A DNA stretch of 27,219 bases from positions 1 to 27,219 of IMG/VR virus record IMGVR_UViG_3300042542_004689; one strand, given 5' to 3'. Under the pieces are notes generated by a model. It had not been told where the DNA came from and did no database searches. It saw only the letters and a program-made list of their open reading frames with translations. Source of the DNA: a virus. The translations under genes were made by a program, and so were the position numbers. Shown one piece after another: positions 18,622 to 25,287 of the stretch; positions within the stretch are counted from its first letter, which is position 1; each line of letters starts with the position of its first letter.

Positions 18622-19127
18622 TGGCTGTCATCGGACGTCACGGAATCTTACGGTTAAGCCCCCAGGCTGTACCGCCTAGTACTACTACACCTTACACGGG
18701 TTTTCGAACACAGATCAATCTTGTGGATTGGTCTCTTAACTTATCTCATAATGAAATTGATACTACAGCTATTGGCGAAGCATTTGGTGATGCTGTTAAA
18801 TCCGGTGTTGTCAGCGGTGGCGGTTCTCTTAATTTCCTGGTTGAGCGTTCTCAAGCTAGTACCACAGAAGAAGACAGTACCCTTTTACTTGAACTGCTAT
18901 TCCTAGCAAATCCAGGCGCCAATGCACTTGCTGAATTTTGGATGATACGAAATCGACCTACACTTAGCTGTAGCGTACTAGCCCCAGGTAGTTTGTACTA
19001 TACCGCAGACATTCAGATTACGTCAACAGTAATCAACACCGCCGCTGACAACCTAATCAGTGGATCTGCAGAGTTCATTACTATCGGCGAGATCAGTCTT
19101 GTCGCAACCGGGGCTGCCACTCCCTGA
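18621..19127 (+). CDS. Tail-tube-like protein B (paralogue of A)
   Basis: A 168-residue beta-rich protein translationally coupled to the gene before it. The segment LVDWSLNLSHNEIDTTAIGE followed by SGVVSGGGSLNFLVE parallels SASLDISLEAMETTTVE and SATGSVSVLYD in protein A, so the two are probably paralogues. Longer loops account for the extra length. No membrane segment or catalytic motif is visible. A tail tube or tube-cap role is inferred from fold pattern and location; a head or fibre base protein is possible. A 39-base gap separates it from the next gene. Confidence 0.65.
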   Translation: MAVIGRHGILRLSPQAVPPSTTTPYTGFRTQINLVDWSLNLSHNEIDTTAIGEAFGDAVKSGVVSGGGSLNFLVERSQASTTEEDSTLLLELLFLANPGANALAEFWMIRNRPTLSCSVLAPGSLYYTADIQITSTVINTAADNLISGSAEFITIGEISLVATGAATP

Positions 19128-19166
19128 TCCCCTTTTTGCCTTAAAATTCTATGAGATTCCCGACAC

Positions 19167-19445
19167 ATGGCTGAGCCCCAATTCGACGAGCAACACCCCC
19201 CGACACATTGGCACTTGCTTGTCGAGCTACGTGTAATGCAGGAAAAGCTATCCTTTGTAAGTGGCGCAATAAACACTGCCTTAGAGACCCACAGCAATCT
19301 GAAAAAGGAAGTTGATCTCTTGAAAATCCGTGTCGCCCAAGGCGTTATCTTAGCAGTGACTGTAGCTATTGTCCTGCCTGTAGTAATCAATATGATGAAC
19401 CCTCGTATTCACTTTGAATCACACTCAATAATAAAACCCAAATGA
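19167..19445 (+). CDS. Small membrane protein with N-terminal coiled coil and one membrane segment (holin/XhlA-like candidate)
   Basis: A 92-residue protein. An acidic, proline-containing start is followed by an amphipathic helix at about 17-55 and a clear membrane helix at about 58-77 (VILAVTVAIVLPVVINMM), then a short basic tail. This coiled-coil-plus-single-membrane-helix layout resembles XhlA-type lysis accessory proteins. The pairing with a second small membrane protein through a 4-base ATGA overlap supports a membrane-acting pair. Sequence alone does not prove lysis function; a superinfection or DNA-injection membrane protein is also possible. Confidence 0.6.
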   Translation: MAEPQFDEQHPPTHWHLLVELRVMQEKLSFVSGAINTALETHSNLKKEVDLLKIRVAQGVILAVTVAIVLPVVINMMNPRIHFESHSIIKPK

Positions 19446-19657
19446 ACCGCATACTTGGTATAGCAGCTCTGTTTGTAGTTTCCCTTAGGCTCGTCCTCGG
19501 GGGTCTGTATGTCGCTGATTGCAGGCAGGTCGGCGGTTCTCCCAAAGACTGTTGGGCTGAAGGCTACGAAATGTCCGGTTTCGAATCCCTCGGTCTCGCT
19601 GCAGGCGGCTTCTTAGCTGGATTCTGGACTCATAATCCTGCCCTAGATCGAAATTAG
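19442..19657 (+). CDS. Small two-helix membrane protein (holin candidate)
   Basis: A 71-residue protein with two hydrophobic segments, about residues 4-24 (ILGIAALFVVSLRLVLGG) and 48-62 (ESLGLAAGGFLAGFW), joined by a loop holding two cysteines (C27 and C37) and GGSPKDCW. Size and topology fit a class II-like holin, and it overlaps the previous membrane gene by ATGA. No endolysin gene is adjacent. The only separate wall-acting enzymes visible are the lysozyme domain inside the tape measure and the L,D-transpeptidase at 22854-23450. Function is inferred from topology only. Confidence 0.6.
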   Translation: MNRILGIAALFVVSLRLVLGGLYVADCRQVGGSPKDCWAEGYEMSGFESLGLAAGGFLAGFWTHNPALDRN

Positions 19658-19699
19658 GCTGGCGCTCCCTCCGTAATCCATACAGCGCTAATCTGCTGC

Positions 19700-20053
19700 A
19701 TGAGCATTCAGCCTGCGAATTACGATCTGCTGGTTCCTCAGAGAGCGTCCCTTGAGGAAACATTCCGCTTCCCTTATGACGGCACGGGATCTCAGATCTT
19801 CGCTTCAATCTACGATAATGAAAGACGCCGCCGTAAGTATCTCGATTTAGATGTCTTCTGGGTTAATAGACTGCAAGTAATCAATACATCAACTGTACGA
19901 TCTACAGTCAAAATAAGCGCGTCTTGGGAAGATACGAGGGAAATTACTAAAGAAGGTTACTGGGACCTTTTGTGGGTATGGCCCGATGGCTCAAGAAACT
20001 ACTTAGTCGAAGGTCGAGCTGTTCTCAACCTTAATGTTTCTGAAGCCTCATGA
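19700..20053 (+). CDS. Small beta-rich fibre-associated structural protein
   Basis: A 117-residue protein starting at ATG 19700, 42 bases after the membrane pair. It follows the pattern of the small beta-sandwich proteins that precede tail fibre genes in many phages: an early LLVPQRASLEETFRF, a middle strand set, then GYWDLLWVWPDGSRNYLVEG near the end, where the Gly-Tyr-Trp-Asp and Asp-Gly turns are conserved features. Such proteins are thought to act as baseplate or fibre-base adaptors. The stop overlaps the next start by ATGA, tying it to the fibre genes. Exact family not identified. Confidence 0.7.
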   Translation: MSIQPANYDLLVPQRASLEETFRFPYDGTGSQIFASIYDNERRRRKYLDLDVFWVNRLQVINTSTVRSTVKISASWEDTREITKEGYWDLLWVWPDGSRNYLVEGRAVLNLNVSEAS

Positions 20054-20256
20054 CCGCTTTAACCATTGAAGTAATACAGACTGCTTTAACCATTGAAGTA
20101 ATACAGGATGGGCCCGTCAAAATCGTAGAAGTTCTACACCCCGGGCCGCCGGGAATTAACGCCTACGCCCTAGCACCACTCATCGATGGTGGGGCAGCCG
20201 CGACCGTCTACGGAAATCCTAATACTGACGTGCTTGATGGTGGAGGTGCCGCATAA
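20050..20256 (+). CDS. Short linker protein with internal duplication, before the tail fibre
   Basis: A 68-residue protein placed between two overlapping genes (ATGA at the start, TAATG at the end), which argues that it is expressed. The N-terminus repeats a nine-residue unit, TALTIEVIQ, twice, encoded by a 27-base direct repeat. The rest is rich in Gly, Pro and Ala (HPGPPGINAYALAPLIDGG) and ends DVLDGGGAA. Proteins with a PGPPG-like segment and a closing DGG motif often sit just before tail fibres. No function can be assigned beyond that context. Confidence 0.6.
   Translation: MTALTIEVIQTALTIEVIQDGPVKIVEVLHPGPPGINAYALAPLIDGGAAATVYGNPNTDVLDGGGAA
20056..20106 (+). repeat. 27-bp direct repeat, two copies
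   Basis: The sequence GCTTTAACCATTGAAGTAAT and its next four bases occur at 20056-20079 and again at 20083-20106, period 27. The copies are identical, so the duplication is recent and in frame. Confidence 0.9.
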
Positions 20257-22412
20257 TGGCCACCCGTATTCAAAAACGTAGAGATACTGCCGCGAACTGG
20301 GCTGCAGTAAACCCAGTCTTAGCCCAAGGAGAAGAAGGACTTGAGCTGGATACCAACAAAGAGAAAATCGGCAATGGCACTACCGCTTGGAACAGTCTCC
20401 CTTACAAAACACTTGGGGTCACCCCGAGTGCGATAGGCGCTGCCACTGCAGCTCAAGGAGCGAAGGCAGATTCTGCTGTACAACCTGCAGGCTTGACCAA
20501 GGCTGCTGTAGGCCTTGGAAACGTTGATAACACCAGCGATGTCAATAAGCCTGTCAGCACAGCACAGGCTGCTGCCTTGATAGCCCATGAAGCTGCAGCA
20601 GATCCACACCCCGGCTACCTGACAGCAGCTGAGGGTAACGCAGCTTACGCCACTGCAGCTCAAGGAGCGAAGGCAGATTCTGCTGTACAACCTGCAGGCT
20701 TGACTAAGGCTGCTGTAGGCCTTGGAAACGTAGATAACACCAGCGATGCTAACAAGCCTGTCAGCACAGCACAGGCTGCTGCTTTGATAGCCCATGAAGC
20801 TGCAGCAGATCCACACCCCGGCTACCTGACAGCAGCTGAAGGTAACGCGGTCTATGCCACGGTGGCACAGGGGGCGCTAGCGGTAACAGCAATTCAACCG
20901 GGCAATCCAGCGCTGAGTGATCCCAGGACACCCACAGCGCACAAGAGCAGCCATGCTGTTGGTGGATCCGATGCGCTGAGCCCTGCAGATATCGGCGCGG
21001 TTGGCACCAGTGACAGCAGGCTGAGCGACTCCAGGGAATGGAGCGCTCCAACAGCCACCGAAGCAGAGGCTGTACAGGGCACGTCTATGGAAAGACGCGC
21101 CTGGCCTCCAGTCCGAGTATTCCAAGCCATCGCAAGCTGGTGGAACGGCTCAGCAGCGAAGACGAAGCTCGATGGGATTCAGGACGGGGCCCAGGTGAAT
21201 GTGGCCACCAACCTCAGCTATGACGCAGCGAGCCGTGAGGTGCGCAGCTCGACGGGTGATGATGCGACGTTGCCATTGGCGAGTACCACGGCGGCAGGCC
21301 TGGCGCCTGCTACCGGCACCCCAACCGGGAAGTATCTGAAAGATGATCTCACCTGGGCCCCAGTAAGCGCTGCCCCCGGTGGCAGCAGCGGCCAGGTTCA
21401 ATTCAACAATGGCGGTACCTTTGGCGGGCTCAGCACCCTCACCGCTGATGGCTCGGGCAATCTCACGCTCTCGGCCCGGCTGATCAATGCCTTCAACGCT
21501 GCGGCCAGCGCACCGGCCAAGTTGTTCAGCGGGACGTGGTTCACGGGTGGCACGTCAACCACCACGAAGCCGCATCTGTTAATTGAGCCGGCGGGCACCA
21601 GCTCAACGCACTGGAACACGGCGGGGACGGGATGGGGGGTTAATGGTCCATCAAATTTCCTGGGTGATCTGGCGTGGCTTGGGGTGAACGGCGCTTCTTA
21701 CGCAAGAATCACCGTATCGACATCAAATGTTTTTCTTGGGCAATCTGCAGGACAGAGTGTTACAAACTACACTAGCATTGTAGCCATTGGGCAAAATGCG
21801 TTCGGCAGCGCAAGTACTGCGGGCAATGGTATTATTGCCATCGGTGCAGCGACCTTAAGATACCTTTCCGTTACAAACGGATCTACTGAAGCTGTTGGAC
21901 TTGGCTCAAATGCAGGCACCAGGATAACTGCAGCAACATCATCTGTGCTCTTGGGCGCATACGCAGGTCAAGGAAGCACTGCATTCAGCGCCCGGATTTC
22001 AAGAACAACTTGCGCAGGATTTGAGGCTGGCGCTGGATTTGATGCCACCACTCTTACAGACAATAGCTTTTTCGGATTTAGGGCGGGCTTTGCGGTTAGT
22101 AGCGGGAACCAAAATACCTTCTTGGGTTCAGGTGCGGGGTCTACAGTAACAACAGGATCAAACAATATCGCTATTGGATTTAATGCAGCACTTGATTCAA
22201 TCACGACTAGCAATCAAATCAATATCGGCAATGTTTACTATCACGACAGGATCACTGGATCTAAAAGATTTACTGGAAATGTTGGATTTTATAATGCCAC
22301 TCCAGTGGCTCAGCCTGCCGCCGTTGCCGATGCAACGGATGCTGCTAGCGCAATCACTCAGCTGAATGCGTTGCTTGCGAGACTACGTTCGTTGGGTCTA
22401 ATCGCCACCTAA
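20256..22412 (+). CDS. Tail fibre protein with Mtd-N-like base, tandem repeats and trimeric-fibre-like tip
   Basis: A 718-residue fibre. Residues 1 to about 60 match the N-terminal domain of major-tropism-determinant-type proteins (IQKRRDTAANWAAVNPVLAQ, then KIGNGTTAWNSLPY), the base that docks to the tail. Residues 63-200 are two copies of a 69-residue repeat containing VGLGNVDNTSD.NKPVS, a motif common in phage fibres, plus a diverged third copy. A Gly/Ser-rich central region contains GGSSGQVQFNNGGTF. From about 489 to 650 there are GxxAG/IGxNA repeats (NNIAIGFNAALDS) like those of trimeric autotransporter heads. The C-terminus (about 685-718) is a short coiled coil ending LARLRSLGLIAT. It should be a trimeric receptor-binding fibre. 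Base composition changes from GC-rich (about 20860-21640) to AT-richer toward the tip, which suggests a recombinant tip. Confidence 0.88.
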   Translation: MATRIQKRRDTAANWAAVNPVLAQGEEGLELDTNKEKIGNGTTAWNSLPYKTLGVTPSAIGAATAAQGAKADSAVQPAGLTKAAVGLGNVDNTSDVNKPVSTAQAAALIAHEAAADPHPGYLTAAEGNAAYATAAQGAKADSAVQPAGLTKAAVGLGNVDNTSDANKPVSTAQAAALIAHEAAADPHPGYLTAAEGNAVYATVAQGALAVTAIQPGNPALSDPRTPTAHKSSHAVGGSDALSPADIGAVGTSDSRLSDSREWSAPTATEAEAVQGTSMERRAWPPVRVFQAIASWWNGSAAKTKLDGIQDGAQVNVATNLSYDAASREVRSSTGDDATLPLASTTAAGLAPATGTPTGKYLKDDLTWAPVSAAPGGSSGQVQFNNGGTFGGLSTLTADGSGNLTLSARLINAFNAAASAPAKLFSGTWFTGGTSTTTKPHLLIEPAGTSSTHWNTAGTGWGVNGPSNFLGDLAWLGVNGASYARITVSTSNVFLGQSAGQSVTNYTSIVAIGQNAFGSASTAGNGIIAIGAATLRYLSVTNGSTEAVGLGSNAGTRITAATSSVLLGAYAGQGSTAFSARISRTTCAGFEAGAGFDATTLTDNSFFGFRAGFAVSSGNQNTFLGSGAGSTVTTGSNNIAIGFNAALDSITTSNQINIGNVYYHDRITGSKRFTGNVGFYNATPVAQPAAVADATDAASAITQLNALLARLRSLGLIAT
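20442..20855 (+). repeat. 207-bp tandem repeat, two copies, in the tail fibre gene
   Basis: Copies run 20442-20648 and 20649-20855. They differ at only a few positions (for example GATGTC versus GATGCT after ACACCAGC). A third, strongly diverged partial copy starts at 20856 with GCCACGGTGGC. Each copy encodes 69 residues. Confidence 0.93.
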
Positions 22413-22432
22413 GCCATGACTGGAGACCCCCA

Positions 22433-22837
22433 ATGAACAGCCTCACCATCACCCTCACTGACATCCGCGCCATCGACGGCTGGGTCGAGGCCAGCAATAG
22501 GGCAGGTTTGACGCCTGAGGCCATGGCCGCAGAGCTGCTGCAGCATCAGGGGTTGCGATATGCGGATATGTTTAAGATTGGGGTGCTCACATCTGCTGCA
22601 TTCGTGCAGCGGTTTACAGCCACAGAATATGGCGACATCAGGGCAGCAGCTGAGCAAGTGGCTGAGGTGGCTTCCGCAATCGGAGAGCTGTTGGAGGAGC
22701 CGTTTGTGGTCTTAACGGATCCTCGAATTGCCCCCAGGCTGGCAATGTTTACAGCTGCGGGGCTACTGGGCCAGGGCAGAGCGGAAGAGCTTCAAGCGTG
22801 GGAGCATCCAACCCCGCAGGCGCCGGGGGAAGTATGA
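22433..22837 (+). CDS. Small fibre-associated protein, function unknown
   Basis: A 134-residue, mostly helical protein, last gene of the rightward structural module. A GGAG eight bases before ATG 22433 gives a good ribosome-binding site. It resembles small proteins often found just after tail fibre genes in phages: LTPEAMAAELLQHQGLRYAD, then GVLTSAAFVQRF, then LTDPRIAPRLAMFTAAGLL. These have no established function that I can name; a fibre-bound or assembly role is inferred from position. It is convergent with the minus-strand gene that ends 16 bases later, and no clear terminator lies between them. Confidence 0.75.
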   Translation: MNSLTITLTDIRAIDGWVEASNRAGLTPEAMAAELLQHQGLRYADMFKIGVLTSAAFVQRFTATEYGDIRAAAEQVAEVASAIGELLEEPFVVLTDPRIAPRLAMFTAAGLLGQGRAEELQAWEHPTPQAPGEV

Positions 22838-22853
22838 CCCTGGCGGGGGTGGG

Positions 22854-23450
22854 TTAGACCCTCTTCGCTTCCTGTAGCACCGAGATATACACATTGCCCA
22901 TCCCTATCAAAGGCATCAGCCTTTCTTTCAAATCCTGATTGTGCATACGAATACAACCCAGAGTCGCAAATAAACCTTGTCGGGGCATCCATGCTCCGGG
23001 CCAGCCACAAGCGCTTCCACCCCCATGCACCATAATCCCGTCTCGATACGGTCGACTATCCGGCCCTTCCTGCCCCTCTAACCCCACGAGATCGAGAGAG
23101 TACCAACCGTAAGCACACCTATCCCCTGTCATGAAACTAGAAGAAGGGTTTTTCTCATAATCTCTATAAATACCCTTCTTGTTAACTATGTACAATCCGG
23201 GCGGCGTATCTTCTCCGGTACGATGCCACTCAGCTTCTTTTCCCTGACCCCTGCATAAACACGGTACAGACCACAGTCTCATCCCTTTATGCGTGTACGC
23301 AGTAATAGTCTCATTTATATCATTAGCAATCAAATGGTGATCACCGGCTTTAAGCGGCGGCCTGATCTTCGGTCCCACCATGCCCGAAGGCCACACAGGA
23401 GCCGCGATAGTCACTGAAAACAACCCGTATAGGCCACTGTAGCGACCCAT
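22854..23450 (-). CDS. L,D-transpeptidase (YkuD-type) domain protein
   Basis: A 198-residue protein on the strand opposite to the tail genes. The catalytic signature of YkuD L,D-transpeptidases is visible: a histidine in MVHGGG (H142), and TLGCIRMHN with catalytic C166 and R168, 24 residues later. Upstream, GEDTPPGLYIV fits the family's TPxGxY strand. Family members make 3-3 or lipoprotein-peptidoglycan crosslinks, and some cleave them. The N-terminus has a mildly hydrophobic stretch (about 7-21) but no convincing signal peptide, so export would need a holin, or the protein could be packaged in the virion. Neighbours are a fibre-associated gene (convergent) and an HNH gene (divergent). It could be a lysis enzyme, a virion wall-modifying enzyme, or a lysogenic-conversion gene. 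The domain call is firm; the role is not. Confidence 0.87.
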   Translation of the reverse strand: MGRYSGLYGLFSVTIAAPVWPSGMVGPKIRPPLKAGDHHLIANDINETITAYTHKGMRLWSVPCLCRGQGKEAEWHRTGEDTPPGLYIVNKKGIYRDYEKNPSSSFMTGDRCAYGWYSLDLVGLEGQEGPDSRPYRDGIMVHGGGSACGWPGAWMPRQGLFATLGCIRMHNQDLKERLMPLIGMGNVYISVLQEAKRV

Positions 23451-23536
23451 TCATGAACTGGTCGGCTACCATCGTTTGGTGTTGGAGAGCACAGCGCAAC
23501 TGCCCCTCCTCGGATCACCCGCATAACCGAGTAACC

Positions 23537-23935
23537 ATGACCATTGAACCAGAACAGTGGCGTCCTGTCATCGGCTGGGAAGCGCAATACGAAGTGAGCG
23601 ACCTGGGACGGGTGCGGAGTTTGGACAGACTCATCCCGGCGGTGAACCGTGACGGCAGCCGACGGATGAACCGTCTCAAAGGACAGCTTCTTAAGGGCAC
23701 ACCTGACCGCGACGGTTACTTAAAGGTCAACCTACGTAACGGAACAGGAGCTGTGAGCACTCGAATGATCCACACCCTGGTGCTAGAGGCCTGGATAGGC
23801 CCCCGGCCCCTCAAGCACGACGTTTGTCACGGTGCTGGTGGCACCTCTGACAACAGCCTGGCAAATCTCCGGTACGACACCCGTTCGGCCAACGAGGCGG
23901 ACAAGAGACGGTGGCCCCAGAGACGCTCTGCTTAA
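23537..23935 (+). CDS. NUMOD4/HNH homing-type endonuclease
   Basis: A 132-residue protein. The frame is open back to ATG 23453, but ATG 23537 is preferred because the NUMOD4 DNA-binding motif begins right after it (EQWRPVIGWEAQYEVSDLGR) and the extra 28 residues look non-coding. The C-terminal half carries an HNH_3-type nuclease: H79 (IHTLVLEAW), H98 (VCHGAGG), N106 and N110 (LANLRYDT). Free-standing enzymes of this type nick or cut DNA near their own insertion site and spread between phages. No intron or inteln-like partner is visible. It lies between the L,D-transpeptidase and the putative att site. The GC-rich codon use differs from the tail genes, consistent with a mobile gene. Confidence 0.87.
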   Translation: MTIEPEQWRPVIGWEAQYEVSDLGRVRSLDRLIPAVNRDGSRRMNRLKGQLLKGTPDRDGYLKVNLRNGTGAVSTRMIHTLVLEAWIGPRPLKHDVCHGAGGTSDNSLANLRYDTRSANEADKRRWPQRRSA

Positions 23936-23962
23936 ATGACCCCATCAAAGGGGGCCTCCACC

Positions 23963-23984
23963 ATGCCAGTTTTAAGCCAACCCC
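23963..23984 (+). repeat. Duplicated integrase 5' end or arm-type site, copy 1
   Basis: ATGCCAGTTTTAAGCCAACC plus CC matches 20 of 22 bases of the integrase start region at 24193-24214. It encodes the same MPxLSQ beginning, and then reads through into the tRNA fragment and stops at TAG 24032-24034. It is either a remnant of an integrase 5' end or a pair of integrase arm-binding sites. Confidence 0.6.
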
Positions 23985-24011
23985 AGGAGACCACCCCCCA
24001 AGATCCCAGTT

Positions 24012-24054
24012 CGGGGCGTAGCGCAGCTTGGTAGCGCACCACTTTGGGGTAGTG
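24012..24054 (+). other. attP: Putative attP core: 5' half of tRNA-Pro(GGG)
   Basis: The sequence folds as the 5' half of a proline tRNA. It has acceptor strand CGGGGCG, TA, a D arm with GCGC stems around AGCTTGGTA, then anticodon stem CCACT, loop TTGGGGT (anticodon GGG) and AGTG. Pairing of the anticodon stem fails at the next base (A instead of the expected G), and no T arm or acceptor 3' strand follows, so it is not a working tRNA gene. A tRNA fragment beside a tyrosine integrase is the classic sign of attP. Crossover within or near the anticodon loop is inferred. Confidence 0.8.
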
Positions 24055-24084
24055 ATTGCCCCTTGACAATCCACTAGACTCTAA

Positions 24085-24126
24085 GCCCTGACTGCCACTC
24101 AAAACGCAGTCAGGGCTTTTGTTTTT
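24085..24126 (+). terminator. Strong rho-independent terminator between attP and integrase
   Basis: A perfect 11-bp stem, GCCCTGACTGC (24085-24095) with GCAGTCAGGGC (24106-24116), 10-base loop, followed by TTTTGTTTTT. It would stop rightward transcription entering from the att site or the HNH gene before it reaches the integrase. Confidence 0.88.
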
Positions 24127-24152
24127 CGAGGAAACGGGTTCGACTCTTTAAG

Positions 24153-24176
24153 CCTACGTAGGTCTGTTTAGGCCTA
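24153..24176. promoter_or_regulatory. Palindromic operator-like cluster upstream of the integrase
   Basis: A perfect 10-bp palindrome, CCTACGTAGG (24153-24162), is followed by GTTTAGGCCTA (24166-24176), which contains the perfect palindrome TAGGCCTA. The second element ends 16 bases before the integrase start and recurs upstream of the next gene. This is a likely binding site for a repressor, an excisionase or the integrase itself. Confidence 0.5.
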
Positions 24177-24192
24177 TCTACACCACAGTTTT

Positions 24193-25242
24193 ATGCCAGA
24201 TTTAAGCCAAGCCCCCGAGCTCGTGGGCGCCAATGCCCGCCTGAAAGCATCCAAGCTGAAATGCTCCATTCAGCAGCGCGGTAGTTCCTACGTACTGATC
24301 GCCACCTTGCCTCTGCGCGACGGTTCAGGACGCAAGCAACAGCGCATCAACCTGGGATCGCTCACAGTTATGGAGGCAGAACGCAAGGCCCTCGAACTCG
24401 GACATCAGCTCCGCTCACACTCATTCGACTGGCATCTCTGGGAAGGTCCAAAGACCCTCGCCGCCATTTCAGATGCCGACTTTCACGCAGCTGCAGTCCG
24501 CCTCCACGCCACCAAATACCGCCACTCCCCCGAGCGCGGCTCCACTGCCTGGGCCAAGAAATGGGCCCCAGCCCTCCGCAAGCTGCCCCAGGGCCCTGTT
24601 ACCGAAGCGATCCTCCTCCGCACTGTGCGGCGCCTCCCTGATGGCTCTGCAGCCCGCCGCGATCAGGGAAACATCCTGGCCCAGGTGGCTCGTTCCCTGG
24701 GGATTCCCGACGCCGCCCTGCTGGCAGCCTGCCGGGGCTACGGGGCAGCCTCCCTGCGTCCCCGGGACATCCCCTCCGATCCCGAGATCGAAGCCGCCTG
24801 GAGCTCCCTGCGCCTTCCGCACTGGCGATGGACCTGGGGCATGTGCGCCGCCTACGGCCTGAGGCCCCACGAGTGCGCAGAGCTCACCTGGCTGGATGAC
24901 GATTGGATTGAAATCGCGGATGCCACGAAGACCGGCTCCCGGCGTGTGACCCCCTGCCCAAGTGCCTGGGTGCAGCTCTGGGGCCTGCGGGAGCTGCAGC
25001 GGCCTACCCAGTCTTCACAAACCTTAAGCAAAGCTTTCGCTGATGCTCTCACCCGAGACCGCGTCAGCACCAAGCCGTACTCTTTGCGTCACGCCTACGC
25101 CCTCAGGTTGCTGAGCAGGGGCGTCTCTGCAGATCTGGCTGCCCGCCTGATGGGCCACAGCCTGGCCGTCCATCAGCAGACCTACCAGCGGTGGATCGAA
25201 GCTGACCGGATTCAGAAAGCTATGCAAGGCTGTTCGCTTTAG
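24193..25242 (+). CDS. int: Tyrosine recombinase (phage integrase)
   Basis: A 349-residue site-specific recombinase that would insert the phage at the host proline tRNA gene. The C-terminal catalytic domain shows R224 (AYGLRPHE), K246 (ATKTGS), R299 in YSLRHAYALRL, H322 (LMGHS) and nucleophile Y331 (QQTYQRW). The first histidine of the usual HxxR box is replaced by Y296 (YSLR). The N-terminal ~190 residues should hold the arm- and core-binding domains. The gene starts 66 bases after the terminator and has no obvious Shine-Dalgarno. Codon use is far more GC-rich than in the tail genes, suggesting a different origin or closer fit to the host. The first codons are nearly duplicated upstream at 23963. 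Regulation through the palindromes just before the start is inferred. Confidence 0.93.
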   Translation: MPDLSQAPELVGANARLKASKLKCSIQQRGSSYVLIATLPLRDGSGRKQQRINLGSLTVMEAERKALELGHQLRSHSFDWHLWEGPKTLAAISDADFHAAAVRLHATKYRHSPERGSTAWAKKWAPALRKLPQGPVTEAILLRTVRRLPDGSAARRDQGNILAQVARSLGIPDAALLAACRGYGAASLRPRDIPSDPEIEAAWSSLRLPHWRWTWGMCAAYGLRPHECAELTWLDDDWIEIADATKTGSRRVTPCPSAWVQLWGLRELQRPTQSSQTLSKAFADALTRDRVSTKPYSLRHAYALRLLSRGVSADLAARLMGHSLAVHQQTYQRWIEADRIQKAMQGCSL

Positions 25243-25244
25243 GG

Positions 25245-25268
25245 TATAGTTCAACCAGTTTAGGCCTA
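25245..25268 (+). promoter_or_regulatory. Promoter -10 candidate with operator-like GTTTAGGCCTA
   Basis: TATAGT at 25245-25250 is a plausible -10 with no good -35. The element GTTTAGGCCTA at 25258-25268 is identical to that before the integrase and sits 19 bases before the start of the downstream gene, so bound protein could block initiation. Confidence 0.4.
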
Positions 25269-25287
25269 CACAGGCCCAATCAGACCG

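Noticed and set aside
20319-20816. A 165-codon minus-strand frame in the fibre gene
   Set aside because: It mirrors the 207-bp repeat of the fibre and is rich in Cys/Ser as expected of an antisense shadow.
20256-22412. Diversity-generating retroelement, suggested by the Mtd-N-like fibre base
   Set aside because: No reverse transcriptase, no template/variable repeat pair and no C-type-lectin end is visible in this window.
24062-24079. Perfect TTGACA (24062-24067) as a promoter -35
   Set aside because: No -10 hexamer is found at 16-18 bases downstream; that position falls at the terminator stem.
24012-24146. Complete or split tRNA gene using GGGTTCGACTC at 24136-24146 as T arm
   Set aside because: The 3' stem does not pair, no matching acceptor strand follows, and the terminator lies between; the T-loop resemblance is chance.
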